From: JAYPUA01 sp038133845
GTDB taxonomy: Bacteria > SAR324 > NAC60-12
Length of the DNA stretch: 64,000 bases
NCBI GenBank assembly: GCA_038133845.1
Contig: JAYPUA010000014.1
Location: forward strand, 8,348-72,347
Reading direction: 5' to 3'
The stretch's first letter is position 1. Every line of letters begins with the position of its first letter. The position numbers and the translations under genes were made by a program. Positions 12,611 to 21,421 of the stretch are shown one piece after another. The notes below the pieces were generated by a model. The model was given only the letters and a program-made list of their open reading frames with translations, was not told the DNA's origin and did not search any database.

Positions 12611-13492
12611 ATGACTGAAAACCTGACCCAGTACTGGGCAGAGCATGCTGAGCTGATCCTGGGAAGCGGATACAAGATCCTGCTCAGCCTGTTCATCCTG
12701 ACCACAAGCTACCTGGTGAGCAAGGCGTTCCGGCGCCTGATCGACAGAACCTCCGAGCATCTGGCCTCCAAGCTGGACCCGACGCTGATTCCGGTCCTCA
12801 TCACAACGGCGACCTACTCGGTCTATATCATTGGGGCGGTCCTGATTCTGGACATCTTTGGGGTCAATACCACCAGCATTATCGCGCTGTTGGGAGCCGC
12901 GGGCCTGGCGATCGGTCTGGCGCTCAAGGATACCCTGAGCCACATCGCCGCGGGCATCATGCTGCTGATTCTGCGGCCCTTTCACACAGGAGACTTCATC
13001 CAATTCGACTCAACCATGGGAACCGTCCGGGAGATCAACCTGTTCACGACGGTGCTGGAGTCTGCAGACGGGCTCTACCTGTTCACTCCAAACAGCATCA
13101 TCTGGGGCAGCAACATCACCAACTTCACCCGCAACCACAAACGCCGGATGGACATTGTCGTGGGGATCTCCTACTCGGACTCGATCGAGGCCGGCCTGGG
13201 GGTGCTGCGCCAGATTGCAGCTGCGGAATCCCGGTTTCTCCCGGAGCCGGCTCCGCAGGTGATGGTCTTGTCGCTTGGGGACAGCTCGGTCAACCTGCAA
13301 CTGCGGGGGTGGGCCTCCACGGACGACTACTGGCAGACGTATTGGGACCTGAATCAGCGGGTGAAGCTGGAGATTGAACAGGCTGGGCTCACCATCCCCT
13401 TCCCCCAGGTGAGTTTGCATGTCGAGTCAACACCAGGCATTGCTGCTAACGGCCAGGTACTCTCGTCGACGGAAGCCGCTCCAGTGGGCTAG
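12611..13492 (+). CDS. MscS-family small-conductance mechanosensitive channel
   Basis: 293 aa, close to the 286 aa of E. coli MscS. Three membrane segments are seen: about 18-37, 61-85 and the pore helix TM3 about 90-125 with the Ala/Gly-packed run AALLGAAGLAIGLALKDTLSHIAAG. The cytoplasmic beta domain (RPFHTGDFIQ, GTVREINLFTTVL, TPNSIIWGSNITNFTRN) and the mixed alpha-beta cage follow. Such channels release solutes on hypo-osmotic shock in the inner membrane. No clear Shine-Dalgarno precedes the ATG. The gene stands alone on the plus strand, divergent from ffs-dnaX. Confidence 0.93.
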   Translation: MTENLTQYWAEHAELILGSGYKILLSLFILTTSYLVSKAFRRLIDRTSEHLASKLDPTLIPVLITTATYSVYIIGAVLILDIFGVNTTSIIALLGAAGLAIGLALKDTLSHIAAGIMLLILRPFHTGDFIQFDSTMGTVREINLFTTVLESADGLYLFTPNSIIWGSNITNFTRNHKRRMDIVVGISYSDSIEAGLGVLRQIAAAESRFLPEPAPQVMVLSLGDSSVNLQLRGWASTDDYWQTYWDLNQRVKLEIEQAGLTIPFPQVSLHVESTPGIAANGQVLSSTEAAPVG

Positions 13493-13534
13493 CCGCAGTA
13501 CTCCATTCACCTCATTCACTTCGATTTCGCACCC

Positions 13535-14152
13535 ATGAAAACTCGAGTACTTCTCATTCGGCACGGCGCAACGATCGTCTCCACTCAAGATCCTTTTGCA
13601 GGGTCCTCCAACGTTCCACTTTCAGAAGAAGGTCGTCAACAGGCCTCCAAGCTGGCAGAGCGACTCAGTCATGGGAGGCTGGATGCGGTCTACTGCAGTC
13701 CAATGGACCGGACCATCGAGACGGCAACCATCATTGGCGCGCCACACGACCTGAAACCAACCTCCATTCCGGGGATTCGAGAAATTGACTATGGAAACTG
13801 GGAGGGCTTGGAGAAGTCCGTTGTCGCCTCGAATTTTTCGGGAAACTGGGAGCAGTGGCAGGAGGACCCCTACGCTGTTGCTCCAGCAGGAGGCGAATCC
13901 GGGGTGAGGGTTCTCAGTCGTGCGCTTCCGGCACTGCTGAGTATTGTGGAAGAGAACCGAGGCAAGACGGTGGCGGTCATTGCTCACAAGGGAACCAACC
14001 GTTTGCTGATCAGCAGCCTACTGGGGCTTGACGTCCGCAGGTTCAGGGATCGGCTCGATCAAAAACCCGCAGCCCTCAACATTCTCGACTTTGATCTCCA
14101 CTTCAAAGCTTTTCTTTGCCTGTTCAACGACACCTCCCATTACGAGCGTTAG
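13535..14152 (+). CDS. Histidine phosphatase (phosphoglycerate-mutase superfamily)
   Basis: 205 aa. The N-terminal catalytic signature LLIRHGAT carries the phospho-acceptor histidine at about residue 9. YCSPMDRTIETA supplies the second arginine, REIDYGNWEGL the catalytic acid, and IAHKGTNRLL the second histidine. This is the branch-1 fold shared by CobC/RibE-like, SixA and broad phosphatases. The substrate cannot be assigned: alpha-ribazole phosphatase would need a cobalamin context that is absent here. It starts 42 bp after the MscS gene and converges on the polyol operon. Confidence 0.85.
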   Translation: MKTRVLLIRHGATIVSTQDPFAGSSNVPLSEEGRQQASKLAERLSHGRLDAVYCSPMDRTIETATIIGAPHDLKPTSIPGIREIDYGNWEGLEKSVVASNFSGNWEQWQEDPYAVAPAGGESGVRVLSRALPALLSIVEENRGKTVAVIAHKGTNRLLISSLLGLDVRRFRDRLDQKPAALNILDFDLHFKAFLCLFNDTSHYER

Positions 14153-14162
14153 CGGCCCCTCT

Positions 14163-14187
14163 GACCTCCATGGTGAGCCCGGAGGTC
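14163..14187. terminator. Hairpin between convergent genes
   Basis: A 7-bp perfect stem GACCTCC/GGAGGTC with an 11-base loop lies in the 43-bp gap between the phosphatase gene and the end of the polyol operon. No T-run follows on either strand, so it may block transcription weakly from both sides or only protect 3' ends. Confidence 0.35.
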
Positions 14188-14195
14188 AACGTGCC

Positions 14196-15470
14196 TCACG
14201 ACCTCGTGACGTCCAGATCAGGAAGCAGGCCACACGCCCGGTAGTAACGCTCAGCGGCTCGCTGCACGTGCCTTTCACAGAGTGCCACGGCATCTGCCGG
14301 GACTTCGGCAAACTCGTAGGCTCCGAAGTACTGCGTCACCACTCCCATGTTCAAGGGAGCTTGAGCCAGATTTTCAAATAGGCGTGAGAGGGCCTCAGGT
14401 ACTCCCTTGGCTTGCCAGTAGTAGCGAATCCGGTCGCTCAGGCTGAAGTGCTGAAGCAGCCGGACCTCTTTAGGTGTCCCCGTATAGTAGGCATCCCAAT
14501 CACCCGGGCTTTGCGCCATCGCGGCATCCACAACCTCCTTGAGGTTCGAGCGTGTTTCGGGGTAAAGCAGATCTTCAATCGCAGCGAGAGCAAAAACTCC
14601 CTCGCGAAATCGAAACGTCAACTCCGGTCCAACCTTGAGGAAGAAGACGTGATGGTTGACCAACTCTCCCAGCGAGGAGGTGGGCTGATAGTCAGTCGAG
14701 TGTCCTTCGAAGGTCAGTCCGTTGTAGTTTTGAATCGCTGAGGCCAGCCCTTTTGCCTTGTTGGGCTCAAAGCGGTGAACGGAGGTGTGGTTGAAGTCCA
14801 CTCCGGGCTGAGTAACCACCGAGACCACACGGCTCCATGCGTCCTCCACCCCCTCGTCATGAAAGGCCTGCTGATGGGTCTCGATCGTCTGCTCCAAGCG
14901 CTCTGGGCTCGTGATCTGCAACCCGGACATCTCGTCGGTTTCCCCTCCAGGAACCGGGACCTCGGTGCCAATGACGTAGATCAAGGCAGAGGGATCCGGG
15001 GAGGCTTTTTCAGCAACTCGACAGAGCCGGGCTGCCCTGCGGGCAATCTCGGTGAAACTGGGTCGAGGCTCCTGTCCACAAGCCATGCTCGCGTCAAGGT
15101 GGATTTTTCGGAATCCGGCTTTTGCATACTCTCGGACCAACACTTCCGCTTTTGCCATCGCTTGGTCAACGGGCTCCTTTCTCCACGGGTTTGGCCCCAG
15201 GTGGTCTCCCCCCAAGAGCATCTGGCCGTCTGAAATCCCGGCCTGCTCGGAAAGCTGTGAGAGCCACGTGACAAAATCCTGCGGCTGCATCCCGGTGTAC
15301 CCTCCATCTTGATTGACCTGGTTGCAGGTTGCCTCGATCAGGATGGGCAAGTGCCGCTCAACGGCAAATTTGAGCAGCGCACGCAGGACCGTTTCGTTTG
15401 CCGTACAAAAGCTTGGCAGGCCAACTTGGCTGCCTGCTCTGTTCTTGAAGATCAGTTCTTGGATGTCCAT
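14196..15470 (-). CDS. GatZ/KbaZ-family protein (COG4573), possible tagatose-6-phosphate 4-epimerase
   Basis: A 424-aa member of the D-tagatose-bisphosphate aldolase non-catalytic subunit family. The family start (PSFCTANETVLRAL, IEATCNQVNQDGGYTGM) and the LLGGDHLGPNPWR and IHLDASMACGQEP blocks are present. The second half with TDYQP and LKVGPELTFRFREG is full length. In E. coli this family assists GatY/KbaY aldolases, but no GatY/KbaY is encoded here. Instead it is the last gene of an operon with polyol dehydrogenases and a PfkB kinase. In Agrobacterium a homologue was shown to act as D-tagatose-6-phosphate 4-epimerase in galactitol/altritol use (from memory). That role fits this operon better than an aldolase subunit without an aldolase. 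Confidence 0.85.
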   Translation of the reverse strand: MDIQELIFKNRAGSQVGLPSFCTANETVLRALLKFAVERHLPILIEATCNQVNQDGGYTGMQPQDFVTWLSQLSEQAGISDGQMLLGGDHLGPNPWRKEPVDQAMAKAEVLVREYAKAGFRKIHLDASMACGQEPRPSFTEIARRAARLCRVAEKASPDPSALIYVIGTEVPVPGGETDEMSGLQITSPERLEQTIETHQQAFHDEGVEDAWSRVVSVVTQPGVDFNHTSVHRFEPNKAKGLASAIQNYNGLTFEGHSTDYQPTSSLGELVNHHVFFLKVGPELTFRFREGVFALAAIEDLLYPETRSNLKEVVDAAMAQSPGDWDAYYTGTPKEVRLLQHFSLSDRIRYYWQAKGVPEALSRLFENLAQAPLNMGVVTQYFGAYEFAEVPADAVALCERHVQRAAERYYRACGLLPDLDVTRS

Positions 15471-15484
15471 GGGGGGCTTTGAGG

Positions 15485-16429
15485 TCAGGGGTTCGTTTGA
15501 GCTTGAAGGAAGGCCTCCAGGTCCTGCAGGCTGGTGCTTCCCTCCATCGGGCCTCTTTGGGTGACCGCCAAGGCCCCCGCAGCGGTGGCGTAGCGCAACG
15601 CCTTGTCCGGAGCCTCACCGCGAAGCCATAGGGTTGTAAACGCTCCTCCAAAGCAGTCTCCGGCACCTGTCGGGTCAACCTCCCTCACCGCAAAACCGGG
15701 AGCAAAGTGATTGCCTGTGCGATCATAGTATCGGGCACCGTCTGCTCCCTGTTTGTGGACAATGACGTCGATGCCTTGACCCAGCAGCTCTGAAACGGCC
15801 CCCTCGGCAGTGGTGGACTGTGTCAGCAGAAAGAGTTCCTCTCCGCTTGGCAGAAACACGTCCGTGACTGCAAGAATTTTGGCCATGGCTTCGCGCATTC
15901 CGGGAGAATCAAGGATCTCTTTACGGAGGTTGGGATCAAAAGACACGGTCCCGCCACGCTCCTTCAGGGAGTGTGCTGCGGTGAGGTTGACCTCAATGAA
16001 CTCTGGGCTGGAGAGAGAGGACCCCATCACGTGCAGGTGATCCGCGGTGTCCAGCAGACGCTGCGCGACCTCCAGAGTGGGGACTCGACCGCAGGCGCTG
16101 TGCCGAATGTTGAACACAAAATCACGCCCTCCATCTTCTCGGTAGCGGACAAACGCTGTCCCTGTGGGGCGTTCCGAGTCGATGGCAATGCCGGAGGTAT
16201 CAACGCCATCACGCTCCAGCCGGTCAAGGTTGACGCGGCCAAAGTCATCTTTTCCCACTGAGGAGATGATGGCGCAAGGCTGCCCCATCTTGGCCACTTG
16301 ATCGATATAAATTGCTGGTGCTCCAGACGGAAAAGGACCCGTTAAGGCAATGGTCTCCAGAAATCCCTCACCGGGATGATCTGCCATGATCTCAACAAGG
16401 ATTTCTCCAACAACCACAATTTTCTTCAT
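15485..16429 (-). CDS. PfkB-family sugar kinase (fructokinase/tagatose kinase type)
   Basis: 314 aa of the ribokinase fold. The N-terminal VVGEILVEIMAD and substrate-binding GAPAIYIDQVAKMG are present. The C-terminal signature REVDPTGAGDCFGGAF carries the anion hole and the catalytic Asp at about residue 255. It would phosphorylate the ketohexose (fructose or tagatose) made by the upstream dehydrogenases, in the cytoplasm. Fructokinase genes also close the Rhodobacter polyol operon. Substrate choice between fructose and tagatose is open, and the GatZ-family gene directly downstream (14-bp gap) favours tagatose. Upstream, 168 bp holding hairpin repeats separates it from the dehydrogenase gene. 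Confidence 0.88.
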   Translation of the reverse strand: MKKIVVVGEILVEIMADHPGEGFLETIALTGPFPSGAPAIYIDQVAKMGQPCAIISSVGKDDFGRVNLDRLERDGVDTSGIAIDSERPTGTAFVRYREDGGRDFVFNIRHSACGRVPTLEVAQRLLDTADHLHVMGSSLSSPEFIEVNLTAAHSLKERGGTVSFDPNLRKEILDSPGMREAMAKILAVTDVFLPSGEELFLLTQSTTAEGAVSELLGQGIDVIVHKQGADGARYYDRTGNHFAPGFAVREVDPTGAGDCFGGAFTTLWLRGEAPDKALRYATAAGALAVTQRGPMEGSTSLQDLEAFLQAQTNP

Positions 16430-16490
16430 TTCAGAGGGCTCCTGATTCGTATGACGTGCTGGTTTGGGGGGACTCGGTTGATTTCTACGG

Positions 16491-16599
16491 GATCTGCTCT
16501 TCCGGAGGCATTTGGGTATCGTTCCTCAACCCAGACTACGAGCGGTCTGCTGGGTATCGTTCCTCAACCCAGCCTACGATCTGCTCTTCCGGAGGCATT
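16491..16599. repeat. Two hairpin repeats flanked by 22-bp direct repeats
   Basis: A 28-bp unit beginning TGGGTATCGTTCCTCAACCC occurs at 16513-16540 and 16551-16578 (period 38, one mismatch). Each can fold as TGGGT...ACCCA and ends in ACTACG or CCTACG. The pair is bracketed by an exact 22-bp direct repeat (16491-16512 and 16578-16599, starting GATCTGCTCTTCC), whose right copy includes the stop codon of the dehydrogenase gene. Read on the minus strand, the unit (CGTAGGCTGGGTTGAGGAACG...) resembles a dispersed extragenic hairpin repeat found in many bacterial genomes. It lies inside an otherwise tight operon. Confidence 0.85.
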
Positions 16600-18073
16600 A
16601 CTGCCCAGAGGCGTAGTGATCCAGAGCCTGAAGCACCCCGGCAGAACTCAGGCGAGCCAGCGCTTTGGCAAAGGTCTTCTGGAAAGCCGGAGCTTGTCCC
16701 AAATCTCCAAACACCTCCCTTACCTCCAGGAACGCCTCCGGGCGCTCTGAGGCTGCGTGGGCAGCAGGAACCAGCCGATCTCCGTTCACATCGTCCACGT
16801 CAATTGGTGCCCCGGATTCGCTGGTCCCTTGCAGGTAGCGACACCAGAGAGCGCTGACCAGCGCGAGCCCGTCCACCGGAAGGCCTTGCCGGATGCGGTC
16901 TTGGGTGGAGGGCAGGATGAACTTGGGCTGACGGTTGGATCCATCCTGGGCCAGGCGCGAGATTGTGTCTGCAATCTCCGGGTTGGAGAAGCGTGACTCG
17001 ATCTGCCGGAAGTAGTCGGACAGGTCCGTTTTGGGCACTGGAGGAACAATCGGAATGACCTCCTCTTGCATCATCCGCTGGAGGAATTTCCGGAGGGCGG
17101 GGTGCTCCATCGCCTCGTGGGCAAAGTGCAGGTCGAGCAGTGCCCCCGGGTAGGCAATCGAGGCGTGGCTCCCGTTCAGGATGCGCAGTTTCATCAACTC
17201 GAAGGCCGCCACCTGGTTGGTGAAGGTCACTCCAACTTCCTCCAGCTCCGGACGCCCGAGTGGAAAGTGATCTTCCAGCACCCACTGACGGAACGGCTCA
17301 CAGAAGACGGGCCAGCGGTCCGTGATGCCGAACTGCTCTTGCAGCAAGGCCTTCTCCCGGTCTGTGGTGACGGGGGTGATTCGGTCGACCATCCCGTCCG
17401 GAAAGGCCACCTCGTCCTCCACCCAGCGGGCCAACTCCGGATCAACCTGTTGAGCGAGGCCGACCACCGCATTCCGCGTCGCCTTGCCGTTTCCGGTGAG
17501 GTTGTCGCAGGAGAGTACCGTGAACGGAGCGACCCCGGACTCACGACGGAGTCGTAGCCCTTGTAGCAGGGTGCCGAAGACGCCTTGGGGAGCTTGCGGG
17601 TTGCGGGCGTCCGCGACGATCTCCGGATGATCCGGGTCAAACGTCCCGGTTGCCGAGTTGATGCAGTAGCCGCCTTCGGTGATCGTCAGGGAGACGATTC
17701 GGATCCGGGGGTTGGCCAACGCCTGAATCAAGGCTGCGTTGGTGGGCTCTACCGGAAGAAAATCCAGCATGGACCCGCAGATGCGTGCTCGGCGTGCCCC
17801 GGGTTCCAACTCGACAACCGTGGTCAGCCAGTCCTGTGACTGCAAGGCATCGCGCACCCGGGCATCTCCCGGACGGACCCCAGCCCCAAGAATGCCCCAG
17901 TCCAGCGCCTTTCCCTGATTGAAGAGGTCCTCCAGGTACAGAGCCTGGTGGGCCCGGTGGAAGTTCCCCAAACCAATGTGAATGATCCCTGGAGATTGCT
18001 CCTCCCGCCGGTAGCGAGGGGTCTGCACTTGAGAGAGCGTGGCGAGTTGGTTCCAAGACAGGGACGTGTTCAT
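16598..18073 (-). CDS. Mannitol-dehydrogenase-family polyol dehydrogenase
   Basis: 491 aa, polyol-specific long-chain dehydrogenase/reductase (mannitol 2-dehydrogenase, fructuronate/altronate reductase family). The Rossmann motif IHIGLGNFHRAHQALY is near the N-terminus and PGDARVRDALQSQDWLTTVVE follows. The catalytic-site blocks TITEGGYCI, VLSCDNLTGNG, FPDGMVDRITP and KLRILNGSHASIAY (Lys-Asn-His constellation) are intact. It oxidises a hexitol such as mannitol or altritol to the ketose with NAD. ATG 18073 is preferred over the more upstream in-frame ATG because it lies one base after the stop of the preceding gene. Its own stop codon sits inside the right copy of a 22-bp repeat. Confidence 0.92.
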   Translation of the reverse strand: MNTSLSWNQLATLSQVQTPRYRREEQSPGIIHIGLGNFHRAHQALYLEDLFNQGKALDWGILGAGVRPGDARVRDALQSQDWLTTVVELEPGARRARICGSMLDFLPVEPTNAALIQALANPRIRIVSLTITEGGYCINSATGTFDPDHPEIVADARNPQAPQGVFGTLLQGLRLRRESGVAPFTVLSCDNLTGNGKATRNAVVGLAQQVDPELARWVEDEVAFPDGMVDRITPVTTDREKALLQEQFGITDRWPVFCEPFRQWVLEDHFPLGRPELEEVGVTFTNQVAAFELMKLRILNGSHASIAYPGALLDLHFAHEAMEHPALRKFLQRMMQEEVIPIVPPVPKTDLSDYFRQIESRFSNPEIADTISRLAQDGSNRQPKFILPSTQDRIRQGLPVDGLALVSALWCRYLQGTSESGAPIDVDDVNGDRLVPAAHAASERPEAFLEVREVFGDLGQAPAFQKTFAKALARLSSAGVLQALDHYASGQ

Positions 18074-18074
18074 T

Positions 18075-18794
18075 TCAGGTCTCTTGAAGAGCATGTTGAG
18101 TGAGCAGTTGCCGAAGCTCCGGAACATCCTGCACCATCCCGGAGATGCCAGACTCTGCCAGCCGTTGGAGGTGCTGAGGGGTCATGTGGCTCCCGCCGGC
18201 AAATCCATAGACCGTCATGCCTGCGTTCAGGCCGGCTTGCACTCCGGTGGGAGAGTCCTCCAAAACCAAGGTGTTTCGAGGCAGAACTCGATATTTTTGG
18301 GCAATGTGCAGGTGCAGGTCGGGAGCCGGCTTGGGACGAAAGGACTCTGTGCTGAACACGTGCGGACGGCATACATCCCACAGTCCGGCGGCCGACAGCG
18401 TGGCCCGCAGTCTGGAACAGGAGCTGTTGGAGGCTACCGCCCAAGGCTGAGGAAGCTCGGTCAGCAACTCCCGCATTCCCGGGATGGCGCGAACCTCTGG
18501 GATCAGGTCATCTTCAATCTGCTGTTCCATCTGGGTCGCCTGCTCCGGAGCCAGCGCGACGTCACACTCCTGGGCGAGCTGGGCCAGGATGACCTGGACC
18601 GGTTGCCCCAGTCGCTGGTCCACCCAGCGGGAAAAGGCCTGCAGGTCTCGCAGCGGATGATCAGGAGAGCTGTGATCCGTGAGGAACTTGCGGGCTTGGA
18701 GGTGGAGGGCCTGCTCGGCGATGACTTCGCTGTCCAGCAAAACCCCATCACAGTCGAAGATCACAAATTTTGGCATCTTGGGCAGTTCAGACAA
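18075..18794 (-). CDS. HAD-superfamily sugar phosphatase / beta-phosphoglucomutase-like
   Basis: 239 aa. The HAD motif I FDCDGVLLDSE is at about residues 13-23. A helical cap follows, then motif II (AVASNSSCSRL), motif III Lys in FRPKPAPDLHLH and motif IV VLEDSPTGVQAGLNAGM. The two-Asp motif I (DxD) fits both phosphatases and beta-phosphoglucomutases. HAD proteins of this subgroup often dephosphorylate hexose or hexitol phosphates. In this operon it may limit sugar-phosphate stress or supply free polyol. It is spaced 2 bp from the SDR gene upstream and 1 bp from the mannitol-dehydrogenase-like gene downstream, so translation is probably coupled. Confidence 0.85.
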   Translation of the reverse strand: MSELPKMPKFVIFDCDGVLLDSEVIAEQALHLQARKFLTDHSSPDHPLRDLQAFSRWVDQRLGQPVQVILAQLAQECDVALAPEQATQMEQQIEDDLIPEVRAIPGMRELLTELPQPWAVASNSSCSRLRATLSAAGLWDVCRPHVFSTESFRPKPAPDLHLHIAQKYRVLPRNTLVLEDSPTGVQAGLNAGMTVYGFAGGSHMTPQHLQRLAESGISGMVQDVPELRQLLTQHALQET

Positions 18795-18796
18795 AA

Positions 18797-19567
18797 TCAG
18801 CTCATCCAGTTGCCACCATCGACATTGTAGGTCTGTGCAGTGATGTATCGAGCATCATCGGACGCCAGAAATACAGCAGGATCTGCGATGTCTCGCGGAT
18901 CGCCCATGCGACCAAGTGGAACTGACTCCCCGACCAAACGCTTCTTTTCTCCAAGCGGACGGTTTTCGTATTGGGAAAAGAGAGAGTCAACATGATCCCA
19001 CATGGGAGTGTCGATGACTCCCGGAGCAATCGCATTGACCCGAATGTTGTGCTTGGCCAACTCCAGCGCCAAGGATTGGGTCACACTGATGATCGCGGCT
19101 TTGGTAGCGCAGTAGAGGACGATATAGGGCTCACCTCGACGTCCGGCCTGTGACGAAAAATTGATGATCGCTCCGCCGCCACGCGTGATCATGTGAGGGA
19201 CTGCCGCCTGGCAGGTGAAGATGGTTCCGGCCACATTGACATCAAACTGATGGCGATAGCGCTCCTCCGTGATTTCTTCCAGGCGGCACATGTCAAAAAT
19301 ACCGGCATTGTTCACCAGCAAGTCGATGCCTCCGAAGGCTTCGACAGTCGCGCTGACGGCTTCCTGAATGGAAGTCTGATCGGTGACATCCATACGGGTG
19401 CTCCGGGCCTGAGAGCCGAGTTCCTTGGCCAAGGCCTGAGCCGCATCATCCAGCAAATCCGCAATCATCACCTGGGCACCTTCACGGACGTAGGCTTCTG
19501 CAATGCTCCGGCCGATTCCTCTTGCTGCCCCGGTAATCAGGGCAGACTTGCCTCCTAAACGTTTCAT
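18797..19567 (-). CDS. Short-chain polyol dehydrogenase (sorbitol/galactitol type)
   Basis: A 256-aa classical SDR. The cofactor motif TGAARGIG is at residues 12-19, NNAG at 86-89, and the catalytic Ser138/139, Tyr152 and Lys156 (YCATK). The Asp in VMIADL at the end of beta-2 favours NAD. The length, the ITGAARGIGRSIAEAY start and the C-terminal YNVDGGNWMS are typical of sorbitol (L-iditol) and galactitol 2-dehydrogenases such as SmoS. The product would be a ketohexose for the downstream kinase. Its ATG overlaps the transporter ATPase stop (ATGA). Confidence 0.9.
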   Translation of the reverse strand: MKRLGGKSALITGAARGIGRSIAEAYVREGAQVMIADLLDDAAQALAKELGSQARSTRMDVTDQTSIQEAVSATVEAFGGIDLLVNNAGIFDMCRLEEITEERYRHQFDVNVAGTIFTCQAAVPHMITRGGGAIINFSSQAGRRGEPYIVLYCATKAAIISVTQSLALELAKHNIRVNAIAPGVIDTPMWDHVDSLFSQYENRPLGEKKRLVGESVPLGRMGDPRDIADPAVFLASDDARYITAQTYNVDGGNWMS

Positions 19568-20568
19568 TGGATTCTATCTCCCTTTGAGTCGAATTTGTGA
19601 ATCATGTTTGGCCTCGGGGTCATGTAGATGGTGTCCCCTTGAGCGAAACCAACCTCACCACTGACGCGGACTGTCACTTGACGCTGTAGGCTGCTGTCTT
19701 GAATGTGAAAAAAGGTATCCGAACCCAAATGTTCAGAAAGTCCCACCGTTCCTTTCCAGCGACCTTCGTTTTCGGAGACGTCAATGTGCTCCGGCCGAAT
19801 CCCTATCGTATGGGCACCGTGTTCGGAAGCTCGCTCTCCTTCAATAAAATTCATTTTGGGAGATCCGATGAATCCGGCAACGAACAAGTTTTTGGGGGCA
19901 CGATACAGCTCAAGTGGCGATCCCACCTGTTCGATCACTCCGGCGTTGATCACTACGATCTTATCGGCCATGGTCATGGCTTCGACTTGGTCGTGCGTAA
20001 CATAAATCATGGTTGTCGCCAAGCGCTTGTGCAACTCGCTGATTTCTAGGCGCATGCCAACACGCAAAGCGGCATCAAGGTTCGACAGCGGCTCATCAAA
20101 CAGGAACGCCTTTGGCTCGCGAACGATGGCTCGCCCGATGGCAACACGCTGCCGTTGTCCACCAGACAGCTGACTTGGTTTCCGATCAAGGTAGTCAGTA
20201 AGGTTGAGTGCTTTCGCTGCCGATTCGATCCGCTTGTCTTGTTCTGCCTTCTCCAAGCCAGCCATGCGCAGTGGAAAGGCAATATTCTTGCGAACAGTCA
20301 TGTGGGGGTAGAGCGCATAGCTCTGGAACACCATTGCCAACCCTCGCTTGGCAGGAGGAAGGGTTGTGGCATCCTGACCGTCAATGAAGATGGCCCCTTC
20401 GGTGACATCCTCCAGCCCGGCAATCAATCGCAACAACGTGGATTTCCCACAGCCAGAAGGGCCGACAAAGACGACAAACTCACCATCTTCAATTTGCAGA
20501 TTCAGCGGTGGGATGACCGTCAATTCGTCAAAATTTTTACTGACTTGCTTGAGAGTTATTTGTCCCAT
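19564..20568 (-). CDS. Polyol ABC transporter ATP-binding protein
   Basis: A 334-aa MalK/SmoK-type ATPase of the CUT1 sugar importer family. Walker A GPSGCGKST lies near residue 36, the Q-loop in MVFQSYALYPH, signature LSGGQRQRVAIGRA near 133, Walker B AFLFDEPLSNLD and switch His in VTHDQVEAMT. A C-terminal TOBE/regulatory domain (VAGFIGSPKMNF, IGIRPEHIDV) follows. It powers import through the two permeases encoded just upstream. The gene starts 9 bp after the inner permease gene and overlaps the SDR gene by 4 bp. Confidence 0.95.
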   Translation of the reverse strand: MGQITLKQVSKNFDELTVIPPLNLQIEDGEFVVFVGPSGCGKSTLLRLIAGLEDVTEGAIFIDGQDATTLPPAKRGLAMVFQSYALYPHMTVRKNIAFPLRMAGLEKAEQDKRIESAAKALNLTDYLDRKPSQLSGGQRQRVAIGRAIVREPKAFLFDEPLSNLDAALRVGMRLEISELHKRLATTMIYVTHDQVEAMTMADKIVVINAGVIEQVGSPLELYRAPKNLFVAGFIGSPKMNFIEGERASEHGAHTIGIRPEHIDVSENEGRWKGTVGLSEHLGSDTFFHIQDSSLQRQVTVRVSGEVGFAQGDTIYMTPRPNMIHKFDSKGDRIQ

Positions 20569-20577
20569 GATTTTTCC

Positions 20578-21411
20578 TTACTTCACCGCACCAAAAGTGA
20601 GTCCGCGAACAAGTTGTTTTTGACTAAACCAGCCCATGATCAGGATTGGGGCGATTGCCATCACTGAGGCCGCACTGAGTTTTGCGTAGAACAATCCTTC
20701 AGGGCTGGAATAGCTGGCGATAAAAGCTGTAAGAGGGGCTGCTTGTGCTGCCGTCAGGTTTAATGTCCAGAATGCCTCATTCCAGGCCAGAATGATGTTC
20801 AATAAAACGGTGGAAGCCATTCCCGGGACCGCCATTGGGGTCAGGACGTAAAGGACCTCACTGCGCAAGGAAGCCCCGTCCATTCGTGCAGCTTCCAAAA
20901 TTTCATTTGGAATCTCTCGAAAGTAGGTGTAGAGCATCCAAATGATGATCGGCAAGTTGATCAGCATCAACACAACAGTGAGTCCCAGGCGGCTATCCAG
21001 GAGACCAAGGTCGCGGAAAATCAGGTAAATCGGTACCAACACCCCAACAGGAGGCAGCATTTTTGTGGACAGCATCCACATTAAAACATTCTTTGTCCTT
21101 TTGGCAGGAACGAATGCCATCGACCAAGCTGCAGGGACGGCGACCAACAAACCAAGAAATGTGGACCCAAGCGAAATGATCACCGAGTTGGAAAAGTGCT
21201 TTAGGTAATCAGATCTTGCCTGGACGGTGCTGAAGCTTTCCAGGGTCCAGCCGGAACTGAACAAGATTTCCAGTGGGGCCCGGATGGCATCTTCCTCTGT
21301 TTTGAAAGACAGGATCAGAATCCAAAGGATTGGGAAGAAAAGCAGGGAACCGAAAAGCCCGGCTATTATGGTGTTGGTGATCTTGACTGAGCTGGTAACT
21401 GCGCGTGCCAT
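20578..21411 (-). CDS. Polyol ABC transporter permease (MalG type)
   Basis: A 277-aa inner-membrane permease of a CUT1 carbohydrate importer, with six hydrophobic segments (about 14-36, 78-103, 110-133, 140-161, 195-217 and 243-262). The EAA loop ILEAARMDGASLRSEVLYVLTPMAVPGM, which docks to the ATPase, is visible near residues 178-205. It pairs with the other permease 10 bp upstream. Order and sequence match the smoG-like position of polyol transporters. Confidence 0.93.
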   Translation of the reverse strand: MARAVTSSVKITNTIIAGLFGSLLFFPILWILILSFKTEEDAIRAPLEILFSSGWTLESFSTVQARSDYLKHFSNSVIISLGSTFLGLLVAVPAAWSMAFVPAKRTKNVLMWMLSTKMLPPVGVLVPIYLIFRDLGLLDSRLGLTVVLMLINLPIIIWMLYTYFREIPNEILEAARMDGASLRSEVLYVLTPMAVPGMASTVLLNIILAWNEAFWTLNLTAAQAAPLTAFIASYSSPEGLFYAKLSAASVMAIAPILIMGWFSQKQLVRGLTFGAVK

Positions 21412-21421
21412 GAGTTCTCAC

